Source: JAKVCB01 sp963578605 (GTDB taxonomy: Bacteria > Planctomycetota > Planctomycetia > Pirellulales > Lacipirellulaceae). From it: a stretch of DNA of 64,000 nucleotides. The position numbers were made by a program, and so were the translations under genes. This document shows positions 26,558 to 36,154 of the stretch, one piece after another. The notes below the pieces were generated by a model, which did not search any database, had not been told where the DNA came from, and worked only from the letters and a program-made list of their open reading frames with translations. The stretch lies in NCBI GenBank assembly GCA_963578605.1, contig CAUZEA010000007.1, positions 30,944 through 94,943 of the forward strand, written 5' to 3'. Positions within the stretch are counted from its first letter, which is position 1; each line of letters opens with the position of its first letter.

Positions 26558-27871
26558 TTACAGCAGGCTCTGTAGGTGTTCGACCGCTCGTTCAAGGGCT
26601 CGATCAGAAAAGCGGGTGGCCCCCGAATTGCCCTCCTGGGCCTCCTTGGCTGAAGCGTGACCTACGGGGAAATCGCGTTTGCTGCGGTAGCGACGAAAAG
26701 CCCGATACTCCTGCTCGTCGAGCGGCACCTCATAACCCTCGTCAGGATAAACTCCCCATGCCTGGTCTTCACCTTCGCCAGGCATGCGGTGAATGTTTTG
26801 ACCATCCGGCCGCCAGTAACTCGCCGATGTGAGTTTCAGCAGGCTTGAGCCGCGCGAGCCGACTTCCAGAACGCGTTGAACCGTGCCTTTTCCGTAGGAT
26901 CGCTGCCCGATGATCGTAGCGCGCTGGTGATCTTGCAGACAGGCTGCGACGATCTCGCTTGCACTGGCACTGTTCTGGTTGATCAAAACTGCGATGGGCA
27001 AATCTTGGTATTTACCTTGCCCGGAGGAGACATACCGATCAAGAACCTGGCGATCCCGGCCGCGCGTTTCGACGATTTCCTGGTTTCTTTCGAGGAACAT
27101 GTCACACGTGGCAACGGCCGCTTGGAGAGCGCCTCCGGCATTGTCTCTCAGATCAAGTACGACGGCATCGATGCCCTCAGCAGAAAGTTCGTCCAACGCC
27201 TGGGACAATTCGCCGACCGTCTTGTCGCCGAAATGAATGATCCGGATGTAGGCGATCCGGGAATTTTCAGCGAGCCGAAACTGCCAGTCCCCACCTGCGT
27301 TGCGCAAATCGCCCAGAATCGAATCAAGCGTGATGACTTCACGTACCAATGAGATCGTTACGGGCTGGTTTTCTCCTGGATGCACCAGCGTCAGTTCAAC
27401 TGGATCTCCAACCTCGCCGCGCATATGACGCAGAATCTTGAGCATGTCCCAACCGGCTGTCGGTTTTCCATCGATGGCCGTTATGGTGTCCCCGGGACGA
27501 ATGTCCGCATGGAATGCGGGAGTGCCCGGTTCGGGGGGACCCACCACGACCAGCTGCGTGGGATCACCAGCGATTCGAATACGGATTCCGATGCCGCCAA
27601 ATTGTTGCCGCATTTCTGCAGCAAAGGCGTTCGCATTTTGCTTTGTGATATAGCGAGAATGTTCGTCGCCTCGGCGACGAAGCACATTGACCATGCCACC
27701 AACCGCTCCGGCAAAAAGCTCTTCCGCGGGTACATCGTCCAGTGCCCAATCATCGATCAACCGATAGCTGGCCGACGTGTAGCGGGCATAGGGGTTTTGA
27801 TCGGTTCGCACGTAACAAGCGTAGGAAAACGTGGCGACCAGAAAAATAACAAGTAGATTGCGCTGTGGCAT
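26558..27871 (-). CDS. S41 family peptidase with PDZ domain
   Basis: This is a second carboxy-terminal processing protease, 437 residues. A short N-terminal hydrophobic segment (LLVIFLVATFSYACYV) is a signal peptide or anchor. It is followed by a helical region, a PDZ domain (FGGIGIRIRIAGDPTQLVVV to DTITAIDGK) and the protease core. The catalytic serine is in NQNSASASEIVAACL and the lysine in QRSYGKGTVQ. It lacks the TPR-like arm of the other copy at 4637 and is shorter. Probable location is the periplasm; the substrate is unknown. No partner gene is adjacent. Confidence 0.93.
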   Translation of the reverse strand: MPQRNLLVIFLVATFSYACYVRTDQNPYARYTSASYRLIDDWALDDVPAEELFAGAVGGMVNVLRRRGDEHSRYITKQNANAFAAEMRQQFGGIGIRIRIAGDPTQLVVVGPPEPGTPAFHADIRPGDTITAIDGKPTAGWDMLKILRHMRGEVGDPVELTLVHPGENQPVTISLVREVITLDSILGDLRNAGGDWQFRLAENSRIAYIRIIHFGDKTVGELSQALDELSAEGIDAVVLDLRDNAGGALQAAVATCDMFLERNQEIVETRGRDRQVLDRYVSSGQGKYQDLPIAVLINQNSASASEIVAACLQDHQRATIIGQRSYGKGTVQRVLEVGSRGSSLLKLTSASYWRPDGQNIHRMPGEGEDQAWGVYPDEGYEVPLDEQEYRAFRRYRSKRDFPVGHASAKEAQEGNSGATRFSDRALERAVEHLQSLL

Positions 27872-28366
27872 TATGTTTAACAGCCCTGGGGGTTACCAAA
27901 GTGTACGGTCACTGGGTAGAACTGCCGTTGAGATGCCGGTGGCCGCTTCGAGGCAAGCCAGCTACTCACGCTGGCAGGAATCGCCCCCTTTTATTCTAGC
28001 GGTTGGTTCCCAAAGACGGGAACACCATGACTGATTCAAGATTCCCCGCTAAAGAATCTGCAATCGCTACCGTAGACCTGCCCGTTGGCTGTGACTCAAA
28101 CAAGCGGTTGTCCATAGTCGCGACGTGACCGGCTGAGACCACCCGTTGGACGGCAGCTCGAAACTTGGTACGAGGCCAATCGGAAAAGGCAGTCCCTTTG
28201 CAAATGCGACTTGTCGACCGTGGTTTGCCTGGTCGAAAAAGAACGTCGAAACAGAATGCCGAGAGAGTGATCCAGCAAAATTAGCCACCGCTGGATCCGA
28301 CTGGTCAATTCGGCTGCCTGCGGTGGCGAGGCCCGATTTTAGTCGACATGGTTTCGAAGGGACCGC
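27872..28366. other. Intergenic, nothing recognised
   Basis: The region lies upstream of the S41 gene. No reading frame has coding character and no clear promoter is visible. Confidence 0.4.
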
Positions 28367-29692
28367 TTACCAGTAACCCTCAAGCCCGAACGAAGCTCCC
28401 TGATAGAATGATTCGCCAGTGGTTGCAAATGTAGATGCGGTGGGAATAAAAGTGACCTGGTGAGGAGCAATGGCAAGCGAGGTGACGAGCAAGACCTCGT
28501 AAGCGGCCCGCAGTGACAGGTTGGGCCGCAAATGCCACCGACCTCTCAATGCAAACTCACCGATAAACGACATTTCGTCTTCCGACTGTCGATAGGCAAA
28601 GTTAACATCCGGGCTCCGGGTGGGGGTAAAGGCGAACCGCTGGTGGGCGGTTGCATCGTTGACGAAAATTCCACCCTTGGCGAGTGCTGATAGACTCCAC
28701 CGACCCGTGTCCAACGCGTGCCCAGTGCCCATTTGAAATCCAAACAGGTTGTTGTGGGTGGTAATCAAGTATTCCCCATCGTCAACAGGATTCGGCGCCA
28801 GGAGAATTTCTTCAGCCTTCCAATCGAATCGTTCCGAAAGGTCAAAGAATCGCAAACCGATGAGATATTCCCTGGTGAGCGTTGGCGATGCACGGCGATA
28901 CCACTCTCCGTCTGGCTTGAGGACCATTTGGTCCTTGCGCATCCGATTCTTGAGCCGATAGTTCAGTTCAAATGAATTGAAACGACTTGAATACCGCACG
29001 CTCATTTCGCTGGCACCGTCGAAGTTAGGGTTCCCAAGTGAAAGGAATGGATTGACGAACAATCCGTGATCCTCTTTTGAGGTTACAACATTGTGCTGGG
29101 TCCAGTCACCAGCACTGGCAACGGTGAACTCTGCCGCGTGGTCTCGGTTTTCCTGGTCACGGAATAAGAACCGGCCAAGCGTAAACCGCACGCCACCATC
29201 GGCTCCGGGACGCCCTTCACGCAACCACAAGTATCGCTTCGTAAAAATACTCTCGTCAAAGCCGAATATCTGGGAATCCCGCGAGTAGATGCGATTTAAA
29301 ATCAGGGCGTCGGCTTCGGCATACCAGAAGCCTCTCTCCAACCACGTGCCGGAGCTGTAGGCCGCAACTGGCAAGGCGTCCCAAAGATCATATTGCGGTT
29401 TGTGATGTCCATACTCCGAGTGAAACGGAGTGTCAATGGATTCGGAAAACAATTTGGTAGCAGGGAATGCCGGTTTGGGGGCTGACGATCCTGGCACATG
29501 AAGCAAAGAGTGCGCAGGGGGCAGTTCACCCACGGCATCCGGTTTTGGCGTATCGTCTGCCGGGTTGGGCAGTTTTGACGCGTTGACTGCTGGGGTGGGC
29601 AATGGTTGCTGCGCCTCGGCAGCCACCCCCGCCCAAAAAATGACGTTCAAAAAAACAACCAGGTACCGCGTTGAAAACGTGACGAGATTCAT
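28367..29692 (-). CDS. BBP7-like outer-membrane beta-barrel protein
   Basis: The ATG at 29692 opens a signal peptide (MNLVTFSTRYLVVFLNVIFW, then AGVAAEAQ). A proline-rich linker follows, and from about residue 110 the sequence alternates aromatic and polar residues as in barrel strands: RGFWYAEADALILNR, then GGVRFTLGRFLF, MSVRYSSRFNSFELNYRLKN and YLIGLRFFDLSERFDWKAEE. It ends GLEGYW with an aromatic terminal residue. The WYAEADALILN opening resembles the BBP7 family that is expanded in planctomycetes. It probably sits in the outer membrane; the function is unknown. Confidence 0.75.
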   Translation of the reverse strand: MNLVTFSTRYLVVFLNVIFWAGVAAEAQQPLPTPAVNASKLPNPADDTPKPDAVGELPPAHSLLHVPGSSAPKPAFPATKLFSESIDTPFHSEYGHHKPQYDLWDALPVAAYSSGTWLERGFWYAEADALILNRIYSRDSQIFGFDESIFTKRYLWLREGRPGADGGVRFTLGRFLFRDQENRDHAAEFTVASAGDWTQHNVVTSKEDHGLFVNPFLSLGNPNFDGASEMSVRYSSRFNSFELNYRLKNRMRKDQMVLKPDGEWYRRASPTLTREYLIGLRFFDLSERFDWKAEEILLAPNPVDDGEYLITTHNNLFGFQMGTGHALDTGRWSLSALAKGGIFVNDATAHQRFAFTPTRSPDVNFAYRQSEDEMSFIGEFALRGRWHLRPNLSLRAAYEVLLVTSLAIAPHQVTFIPTASTFATTGESFYQGASFGLEGYW

Positions 29693-30025
29693 CTCGGAAC
29701 CATCCCCCTCCCGGAAAAAACAGCGCAAGCAGTCGAACACCTCGGTTCAACTTAGTCTGTAAATCGACTCGTTACGTTCCTCAACACAGGAAATACCCAA
29801 AGAATCCTCAAAATCATCTGAAATTGCTCATTCAAATCAAGTTGCCTGCCTTATTTAACCTACCTAAAAATACGACGCGTCCTTGCCGCCAGCAGACTGT
29901 ATTGCAGGCCAGCGTCCCCAAAATCTCGGTTCTGGAGGTTTTCTATCCGAGGGGAGCCCATGCCCTTTTGGACACATCGCTGATAAGATGGGTCGGAAAC
30001 TCGGATTTGGCTCCTGATGAAATTC
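29693..30025. other. Intergenic upstream of the barrel protein gene
   Basis: The stretch is AT-richer than its surroundings near 29760-29880, suggesting a promoter region, but no specific boxes could be assigned. Confidence 0.35.
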
Positions 30026-30166
30026 TCAAGGCGCGTGGGCGTAATCCATGACCACCCTCAGGAAACACGTATCGCCTGTGGCACCGACTCGGTCGACCCG
30101 GATCTGGTCGTTGCCAATCGCCAACTGGGTGCCACCGGCGCGACGTCCAACCCAATCGATTCCCAT
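30026..30166 (-). CDS. Possible 46-residue CsrA-like mini-protein
   Basis: The short frame reads RRAGGTQLAIGNDQIRVDRV followed by GATGDTCFLRVV and ends AHAP. This follows the CsrA layout (R-R-x-G-x-x-L-x-I-G-x-x-I-x-V, then L-x-V and a final A-P), but the N-terminal LxLTR strand is replaced and no ribosome binding site is evident. It lies divergent to the SEC-C gene. It could be a diverged RNA-binding regulator, a remnant, or chance. Confidence 0.25.
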   Translation of the reverse strand: MGIDWVGRRAGGTQLAIGNDQIRVDRVGATGDTCFLRVVMDYAHAP

Positions 30167-30194
30167 CACCCATCACTGACGACTGGCTTCGACT

Positions 30195-32327
30195 ATGTCC
30201 CTGGATCCTTATGCTCTCTGTCCTTGTGGTAGCGGGAAAAAACTGAAGTTCTGCTGTGCTGATCTGGCTGGGGATATCGAGAAAATCCATCACATGATCA
30301 CGGGCGAACAGCCGCATGCCGCTCTCCGCCACGTCGAGCAAGCGCTGAAGAGATTACCGGGGCGGGCATCACTGCTTGATCTGCAGGCCATGTTGGAAGT
30401 TTCGCTCAACGAGTTGGAAAAAGCCGAAGCAACCGTCCAGGTTTTCCTCCGGGCCCATCCTCACAACCCATCCGCATTGGCCGATCAGGCATTGCTGTTC
30501 ACCAAAACCCGCGGGGGACGAGCCGCTGTCACCCCGCTTCAACAAGCGCTTTGCCAGATCGATGGTAACATGCCACAGCGGGTTCTTGAGGCGATTGGCG
30601 CAGTGGGACACGCCTTGCTGGTCGAGGGGCATGTGGTAGCTGCCCAGGCCCATCTCTGGCTCTACACGGCGATTGCCGGAAAAGACGACCGGAGAGCACT
30701 GGAACTGCTCATCAATCTGAATCGTGTATCGGGCTTACCCGTCATGTTGCGAGATCGATTGCGTTTACGCGACTGGCCGGCGGATGTGACCTGGAAATCG
30801 ACTGCTGAACAGACCGTGCGGCTAACCAACCTGGGTCGCTGGCAACAAGCCGTGACGATCCTCGATGAACTCGGACAGAAATATGGTGTCGACCCTGCGC
30901 TGATCTACAACCGGTCCGTCCTTGGTGGCTGGCTGGGTGATGAAAAATCCCTGGTAGCCGGGTTGCACGTGTTTGCACAACTTGAAGTCCCGTATGACGT
31001 GGCAGTCGAGGCCGAAGCTATCGCTCAACTGCTCGACGCAGAACAAAAAGATCCAACCATCGAATCGGTCAATCGCGGCTACGAGATCCACGATATCGAC
31101 TTGCTGGAAGATTTGTTCCACAAAGATCGCCGCGTCGAACTTTACGCCGGGGCCGAAGAGTTTCAGGCGGGTGACGGGCCTCCACCGCGAAAAACCTATC
31201 TCTTGTTGGATTGTGCTGCCCCGCGGTCAGGCGTTGAAATCACACGCGCCGAAATTCCCTCAGTTCTCGGTTTTCTTGGCTTGTATGGCCGACAAACCGA
31301 TCGGTCTGAGCGACTCGTTCTGCACACGCATCGGGGCGAACAATTCGACAAAACCGTTGCAATCCTGACGGAAGTGGGTGGAACGGAACTGGGAGATCTT
31401 GTCAGCGAAGAGGTGACTGGCCACACGACCGCCTCCCAGGAAGCCTTGAGTTGGCGTTGGCATTTTCCGCGTGATACACCCCCGCCCCGACGACGCGAAT
31501 TGCTTACGGAAGAACGCACCGATGCCATTTTGGAGCGCTGGCCCAATGTGGCCCGGGCTGCGCTCAACGGAAAAAGTCCCCGTGATGCCGCCAGCGATCA
31601 AAAACTCGATATCCCACTCGCAGCGGCAGTGCTCATCCTTGAGCAAGGCGCCAGCAACTTTGCCCATGCTGATGCAATTGCCCGCTTGCGCCAGTCATTG
31701 GACTTGCCACTACCCGATAAAATAACGCTTGGCGACGCAACGGGCGACAGTTTACCACTCGTTCGCATTCCCCGGCTCGAAATAGCGGACGTCTCCGACG
31801 ACGATCTCGTACAACTCTACCGTCGAGCAATGGTCGCCAGTGCTGGCGGGGCAATTGCTGTAGTGGCCACCGAAGTAGTTCGTCGCCCGTCCCTTGCTGA
31901 CAAAATTCCGTTCGATGAAGCGTACCAACAGCTGATCGCTGTCGAGCCCGACCCGGCGCAGGCTCTGGAACTGATCCAACAGGTGCGAGTCCGGGCCGAG
32001 CAAGCTGAGGAAACGGTCGCCCCGTGGGATATCGCTGAGCTGGAGTTGTATTTGGCTGAAGGTAACGTCGATGGTGTCAAAAAAATCCTCGGCGAGATCG
32101 ATCAGCGCCACGGCAATAACGCCGAAGTATCCGCTGCGGTATACCAATTGCTCCACGAAGCAGGTGTGTTGCAGCCCGAAGACATCTCTCCGTTGCCAAC
32201 CGCTGCGAAAGAGCCAACCCCAACGGCGGAAATGGCTGACGGACCAGCCGAACCCGCACGCATCTGGACACCCGGCGATGACACCTCGGCCACAGGCAAA
32301 AAATCGAAAATCTGGACACCTTCCTGA
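30195..32327 (+). CDS. SEC-C motif and TPR-rich protein
   Basis: The 710-residue protein begins with a SEC-C zinc-binding motif, CPCGSGKKLKFCC, at about residues 9-21, as found at the C-terminus of SecA and at the start of other proteins. TPR-like helices follow (HAALRHVEQALKRLPGRAS, NELEKAEATVQVFLRAHPHN) over the first 280 residues. The central part (roughly 300-560) is not recognised. A later helical part (PAQALELIQQVRVRAEQAEE) leads to a polar end with two IWTP motifs. No signal peptide is present, so it is probably cytoplasmic. No enzyme domain was identified. Confidence 0.8.
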   Translation: MSLDPYALCPCGSGKKLKFCCADLAGDIEKIHHMITGEQPHAALRHVEQALKRLPGRASLLDLQAMLEVSLNELEKAEATVQVFLRAHPHNPSALADQALLFTKTRGGRAAVTPLQQALCQIDGNMPQRVLEAIGAVGHALLVEGHVVAAQAHLWLYTAIAGKDDRRALELLINLNRVSGLPVMLRDRLRLRDWPADVTWKSTAEQTVRLTNLGRWQQAVTILDELGQKYGVDPALIYNRSVLGGWLGDEKSLVAGLHVFAQLEVPYDVAVEAEAIAQLLDAEQKDPTIESVNRGYEIHDIDLLEDLFHKDRRVELYAGAEEFQAGDGPPPRKTYLLLDCAAPRSGVEITRAEIPSVLGFLGLYGRQTDRSERLVLHTHRGEQFDKTVAILTEVGGTELGDLVSEEVTGHTTASQEALSWRWHFPRDTPPPRRRELLTEERTDAILERWPNVARAALNGKSPRDAASDQKLDIPLAAAVLILEQGASNFAHADAIARLRQSLDLPLPDKITLGDATGDSLPLVRIPRLEIADVSDDDLVQLYRRAMVASAGGAIAVVATEVVRRPSLADKIPFDEAYQQLIAVEPDPAQALELIQQVRVRAEQAEETVAPWDIAELELYLAEGNVDGVKKILGEIDQRHGNNAEVSAAVYQLLHEAGVLQPEDISPLPTAAKEPTPTAEMADGPAEPARIWTPGDDTSATGKKSKIWTPS

Positions 32328-32516
32328 TGCAAGTTAACCGCTTCAATCTGACGATAGTTTCACTCAACGACTAAAACCGGCTCATCGAAAAAAATGTCGG
32401 AAGCCTTGCCGTTACCCGGGACAAAGGTGACGTCGCCACCGACGTGAAATACCCCCGTTTGGAAAATGGTTGCTCCCCGGCAGTGCAAGTTGCCCCACGC
32501 TAGCGCCTCGACAGTC

Positions 32517-33635
32517 ATGGCCGATTCGATAACTCTCGACCAACGAACCATGAACCGCGCACTGGAACTCGCGGCAGGTGGGCAGGGTTGTGTAGAACCC
32601 AACCCGATGGTTGGCTGCGTGATCCTCAACGACAACCAAATAGTTGGCGAAGGGTGGCACGCGGTGTTCGGCAAACCTCATGCGGAGGTGATCGCTTTAC
32701 AAGCAGCCGGCACGCGAGCCCGTGGTGGCACCCTTTATGTGACACTCGAACCCTGTTGCCATCACGGAAAAACACCACCTTGTATCGATGCGATCAAGCA
32801 GGCAGGCATCCGACGGGTTGTCATTGCCCAGCAAGATCCATTTTCTATGGTCAACGGAGACAGCATCACTGCACTGAAGTCAGCCGGTATTGCCTGTGAC
32901 GTGGGAATTCAGGCGGCTACAGCCGGCCACCTGTTAGCCCCTTACTTCAAACTTGTGACTACCGGCAGGCCTTGGACGCTTGCCAAATGGGCCATGACAC
33001 TCGATGGCCGAATTGCGACCCGCACTGGCGACAGCCGCTGGATTAGTGGGCCCAAATCCCGAAATGTCGCCCACCAACTTCGTGGTCGGGTTGATGGAAT
33101 CGTTGTTGGCCGGGGTACAGCCGAGGTAGACGATCCGCTGCTGACAGCTCGTCCCGAAAAAGCAGAAGACGTTTCCCGCACGGCCACACGTATTGTGGTC
33201 GATTCTGGTTGCCAGCTGTCGCTCGAAAGCCAACTGGTGAAGACTGCCGGTACTGTGCCCCTGTTGATAGCTACGTCAGACACAGCTACCGAAGCGAGAT
33301 GTCAGGAACTCTCGGAAGCAGGGGCCGAAGTTTTCCGCTGCCCAGGCCGCTCGAGACCCGAACGGATCGATTCGCTGTTAAAGGAATTGGGACGTCGTCG
33401 CATGACAAACATCCTCGTGGAAGGGGGCAGCCGGCTACTCGGAGAGCTGTTCGATCTGCACGCCATTGATGAGGTCCATGTATTTGTCGCACCAAAAATC
33501 GTCGGTGGCATTGACGCGGTGCCACCCGTCGCAGGACTGGGGGTTGAAAAAATCGCCGAGGCCCTTTCGCTCATCGAGTTTGAAACCCAGCACCTCGATC
33601 TGGATCTCTACCTCCGGGGTCGGCTGGCGCGGTAA
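32517..33635 (+). CDS. ribD: Riboflavin biosynthesis deaminase/reductase
   Basis: This bifunctional enzyme deaminates the pyrimidine product of GTP cyclohydrolase II and then reduces its ribose. The 372-residue protein has the N-terminal cytidine-deaminase-type zinc site (HAEVIALQAAG with GGTLYVTLEPCCHHGKTPPC) and a C-terminal reductase domain (LAKWAMTLDGRIATRTGDSR, later NILVEGGSRLLGELF). The ATG at 32517 directly precedes the conserved core; the longer frame from 32466 adds nothing recognisable. No FMN riboswitch core was seen upstream, and no other rib genes are adjacent. Confidence 0.96.
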   Translation: MADSITLDQRTMNRALELAAGGQGCVEPNPMVGCVILNDNQIVGEGWHAVFGKPHAEVIALQAAGTRARGGTLYVTLEPCCHHGKTPPCIDAIKQAGIRRVVIAQQDPFSMVNGDSITALKSAGIACDVGIQAATAGHLLAPYFKLVTTGRPWTLAKWAMTLDGRIATRTGDSRWISGPKSRNVAHQLRGRVDGIVVGRGTAEVDDPLLTARPEKAEDVSRTATRIVVDSGCQLSLESQLVKTAGTVPLLIATSDTATEARCQELSEAGAEVFRCPGRSRPERIDSLLKELGRRRMTNILVEGGSRLLGELFDLHAIDEVHVFVAPKIVGGIDAVPPVAGLGVEKIAEALSLIEFETQHLDLDLYLRGRLAR

Positions 33636-33711
33636 ATCCATCATCTGCCAGATCGTGGGCCAGACTGTCAATTCCTCGGGAATTCACCCAAAGGGGCTGG
33701 CCCCACTCCTC

Positions 33712-34656
33712 TTAGGAGAGCTTGTCGCGGACACGCTCCAAAAGCTGCTGAGTAAGTCGAATTCCCTCAACTTCACCCGGTTCTTCCCCCTCCCACTCAA
33801 TCCCAACGTATCCTCGGTACCCGGCTGCCAACACAATCGCCATCATGCGAAAGTAATCGGTCTCAACTTCATTGCCTTGGTCATCGAATTTCTCACTCTT
33901 CGCGCTGACTGCTTTAGCATACGGCATCAACTCTTCGATACCCCGATACCGGTCATACCACTCGTCCTGACCTTCGGCGTTGCGACCAATGAGAAAATTC
34001 CCAAAGTCAGGCAACGTGCCGCAGCGGGGATGGTCTACTTTCTGGATCACACCAGCCAGCCACTTCCCGTTGGAGGAAAGACCCCCGTGATTTTCAACGA
34101 TCACGTTGATCTGGTGCTGATCGCCAAATTCTGACAGCTTGCGCAACCCGTCCACTGCCAATTGCTGTTGTTGGTCAAACGTTCCCTCCGACCGAGCGTT
34201 GACACGAATCGAATGACAACCAAGAAATCGGGCAGCCTCCACCCAGGGGTAGTGGTTCTCGACGACCTTGTTCCGCACGGCGGCGTCGGGATTTCCGAGC
34301 CCACCTTCGCCATCAATCATGATCAACAAGTTGTTCACGCCGGCGTCGTTGGCACGTGATTTGAGCTCTGCCAAATACGTCTGGTCTCGAGCCTTATCCT
34401 TAAAGAACTGATTAACGTACTCGACCGCTCCAACCCCAAATTCTGTTTTGGCAAAAGCGGGGAATTCAAGGTTGTCGAGCTTTCCCTGACGAAGGGTGCG
34501 GTGCAGAGACCACTGGGCCAGAGAAATCGTGAAGATTGGGTCTTGATCCTCTGCAATGGCCTCGCGACCAAACCAGGGTACCGCAGTCAGGCCGAAGACA
34601 GCCCCGGCAGTTGCAGCAGATTGAAGAAATTCGCGCCGCTCGATAATGCTGCTCAT
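33712..34656 (-). CDS. Tat-exported TIM-barrel sugar isomerase/epimerase-like protein
   Basis: The ATG at 34656 gives an N-terminus with a twin-arginine signal (ERREFLQSAATAGAVFG), so the 314-residue protein is probably exported folded, with its metal in place. The mature part belongs to the xylose-isomerase-like TIM-barrel superfamily: NNLLIMIDGEGGLG and INVIVENHGGLSSNGKW carry likely metal-binding acidic and histidine residues, and YVGIEWEGEEPG lies near the end. The substrate cannot be told. It is the last gene of the minus-strand set that starts with the E2 gene at 38786. The next gene upstream is a broken membrane-protein gene. Confidence 0.82.
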   Translation of the reverse strand: MSSIIERREFLQSAATAGAVFGLTAVPWFGREAIAEDQDPIFTISLAQWSLHRTLRQGKLDNLEFPAFAKTEFGVGAVEYVNQFFKDKARDQTYLAELKSRANDAGVNNLLIMIDGEGGLGNPDAAVRNKVVENHYPWVEAARFLGCHSIRVNARSEGTFDQQQQLAVDGLRKLSEFGDQHQINVIVENHGGLSSNGKWLAGVIQKVDHPRCGTLPDFGNFLIGRNAEGQDEWYDRYRGIEELMPYAKAVSAKSEKFDDQGNEVETDYFRMMAIVLAAGYRGYVGIEWEGEEPGEVEGIRLTQQLLERVRDKLS

Positions 34657-34836
34657 CAGTCGTTCTTTGCTTGCATTGTGGACTGAAGATGGTTGGATAG
34701 CTCTGCTCCCGCACAATCGGCCGCTTGCCAGCCAGCGCACAAGCGTCGCCTGTCCACCTCAGCAAGCGGGCGTCGGGTCCAGATTATTATAGCAGGTTCA
34801 AGGGCACAAGAAGCTGAAGTTGTCAGGCCAGGCTGA

Positions 34837-35190
34837 TCAAGACTCGCTGGTTTCCGTCTCGACCGCAGGTGATTCTGTGCCACTACTGGGCTCATGTTGG
34901 GACTGGACGTACGTTCCAAAGGCAAGAGTCATGACTGCAATGACCGGCACCGCGATACTGCACCAAATCCACGAGGCGGCCTTTTTAGAAGCCGTTGCCC
35001 ACTCACCGGTTTAGAATCCGATCGCCGCCGCCACCAAGAGAGCCAGGGCAATATGCAAGGCAAATCCGACCGAGTTGCCCAATGCAGCTCCCAGAAAGAA
35101 CGTGCTCAGCCCGAACGTGAGATGGGCACAAAAGTGGACAGCCCCCATCGAAGAGGCAATGGTGAAATCGCGCCCGCTGCCGGGCGCCGA
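34837..35190 (-). pseudogene. Small membrane-protein gene interrupted by an in-frame TAA
   Basis: One frame reads FTIASSMGAVHFCAHLTFGL, then STFFLGAALGNSVGFALHIA and LALLVAAAIGF, stops at TAA (35011-35013), and continues in the same frame as TGEWATASKKAASWIWCS, IAVPVIAVMTLAFGTYV and a polar end ESPAVETETSES before TGA at 34837-34839. Both halves look coding, with membrane helices on both sides, so a gene of about 110-120 codons seems to be broken by a nonsense change. The family is unknown. The 5' end is uncertain; an ATG lies at 35148, but the coding-like sequence extends further. Confidence 0.4.
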
Positions 35191-35306
35191 AAAATTCCGC
35201 CAGGCCCCCGGTTTTATCCCACCAGCGTGGCCTGTAAGGCAAGAGAGATTTGGATGGTCACAGGGTGTACGGGCACGGGGGCACGATCCTGCTGATTTCA
35301 GCTGCG

Positions 35307-36035
35307 TTACTTCGCCCTCGAAACTCGTTTACGTAGTTCTGCGATGGTGGCTTTCGTCGTGGCAACCCGCTCCATGAGTTCGGCAACGCTTTTCTCGCCA
35401 GGTGACTTGTTGTAGCCAATGACGACTTCCTCGGCAGCCACGTACTCGGAGGCCACGTCCGCTACTTCAGCAGCAATTTCGCAGGGAATATTTGTGACAC
35501 CATTTGCATCGGCATGCAGTAGATCCCCGGTCTCGACCATCAAACCGCCAACACGCACCCGTAACCCAACATGGAGCCACTGAGTGTAACCATGTGAGCA
35601 AATCGTTCCTCCGGTAAAGACCGGAAATCCGAGTTCGCGCACTTGCTCCAAATCGCGTCCTCCCCCGGAGGTAATCAACCCGGCCGCACCAAACGCCTGG
35701 TAGGTTGAGCACATCACTTCGCCAAATGTAGCGGCGACTGCCGGATCGTCCAAATCCTGGAACACCATCATGGCAGGTCCCGGCTGAGCGGCAAACAGGT
35801 CCAGTTGTTCCTTGAACGAACCGTAAGTGCCGCCCCCGACTGGCGGTGCGTCGGCACGGAACGACGTCGTTACCGCAAATCCGATGGTGGGTGCCATCTC
35901 GGGATAGGCAGCCTTGATGCGGCCATCCATGTAACCTGTGTTCCAAGGGCGCACGTCGAGGACCTCAATGACGTTACAGATGGTTGGGGTATCGTAGGAG
36001 GTGAGTTTTTTGAGTGTTTCAGAAGAAATTGTCAT
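35307..36035 (-). CDS. RraA family protein (HMG aldolase / regulator-like fold)
   Basis: The 242-residue protein matches the RraA-like fold, whose members are either 4-hydroxy-4-methyl-2-oxoglutarate aldolases, oxaloacetate decarboxylases or the RNase E inhibitor RraA. Landmarks are SYDTPTICNVIEVL at the start, FGEVMCSTYQAFGAAGLITS and then GGGRDLEQVRELGFPVF, which carries the conserved arginine and aspartate for metal and substrate binding. Placement between an HMGL-type aldolase and a sugar isomerase favours an enzymatic role on an oxo-acid over RNA regulation. It starts 119 bases after the aldolase gene on the same strand. Confidence 0.88.
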   Translation of the reverse strand: MTISSETLKKLTSYDTPTICNVIEVLDVRPWNTGYMDGRIKAAYPEMAPTIGFAVTTSFRADAPPVGGGTYGSFKEQLDLFAAQPGPAMMVFQDLDDPAVAATFGEVMCSTYQAFGAAGLITSGGGRDLEQVRELGFPVFTGGTICSHGYTQWLHVGLRVRVGGLMVETGDLLHADANGVTNIPCEIAAEVADVASEYVAAEEVVIGYNKSPGEKSVAELMERVATTKATIAELRKRVSRAK

Positions 36036-36154
36036 GGTAAAAGTGGCGAACCGTCGCTCCAGAATTGGGGATCAGTTCGCCCTCCGTGTTGCTGTGAAAG
36101 ATGTGGGACTAAGAAAGTGCTGCCGGCGGCAACCACGGTTTGGATTGCCGAAAG

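Noticed and set aside
32328..32516. FMN riboswitch upstream of ribD
   Set aside because: None of the conserved RFN-element core sequences is visible in the gap.
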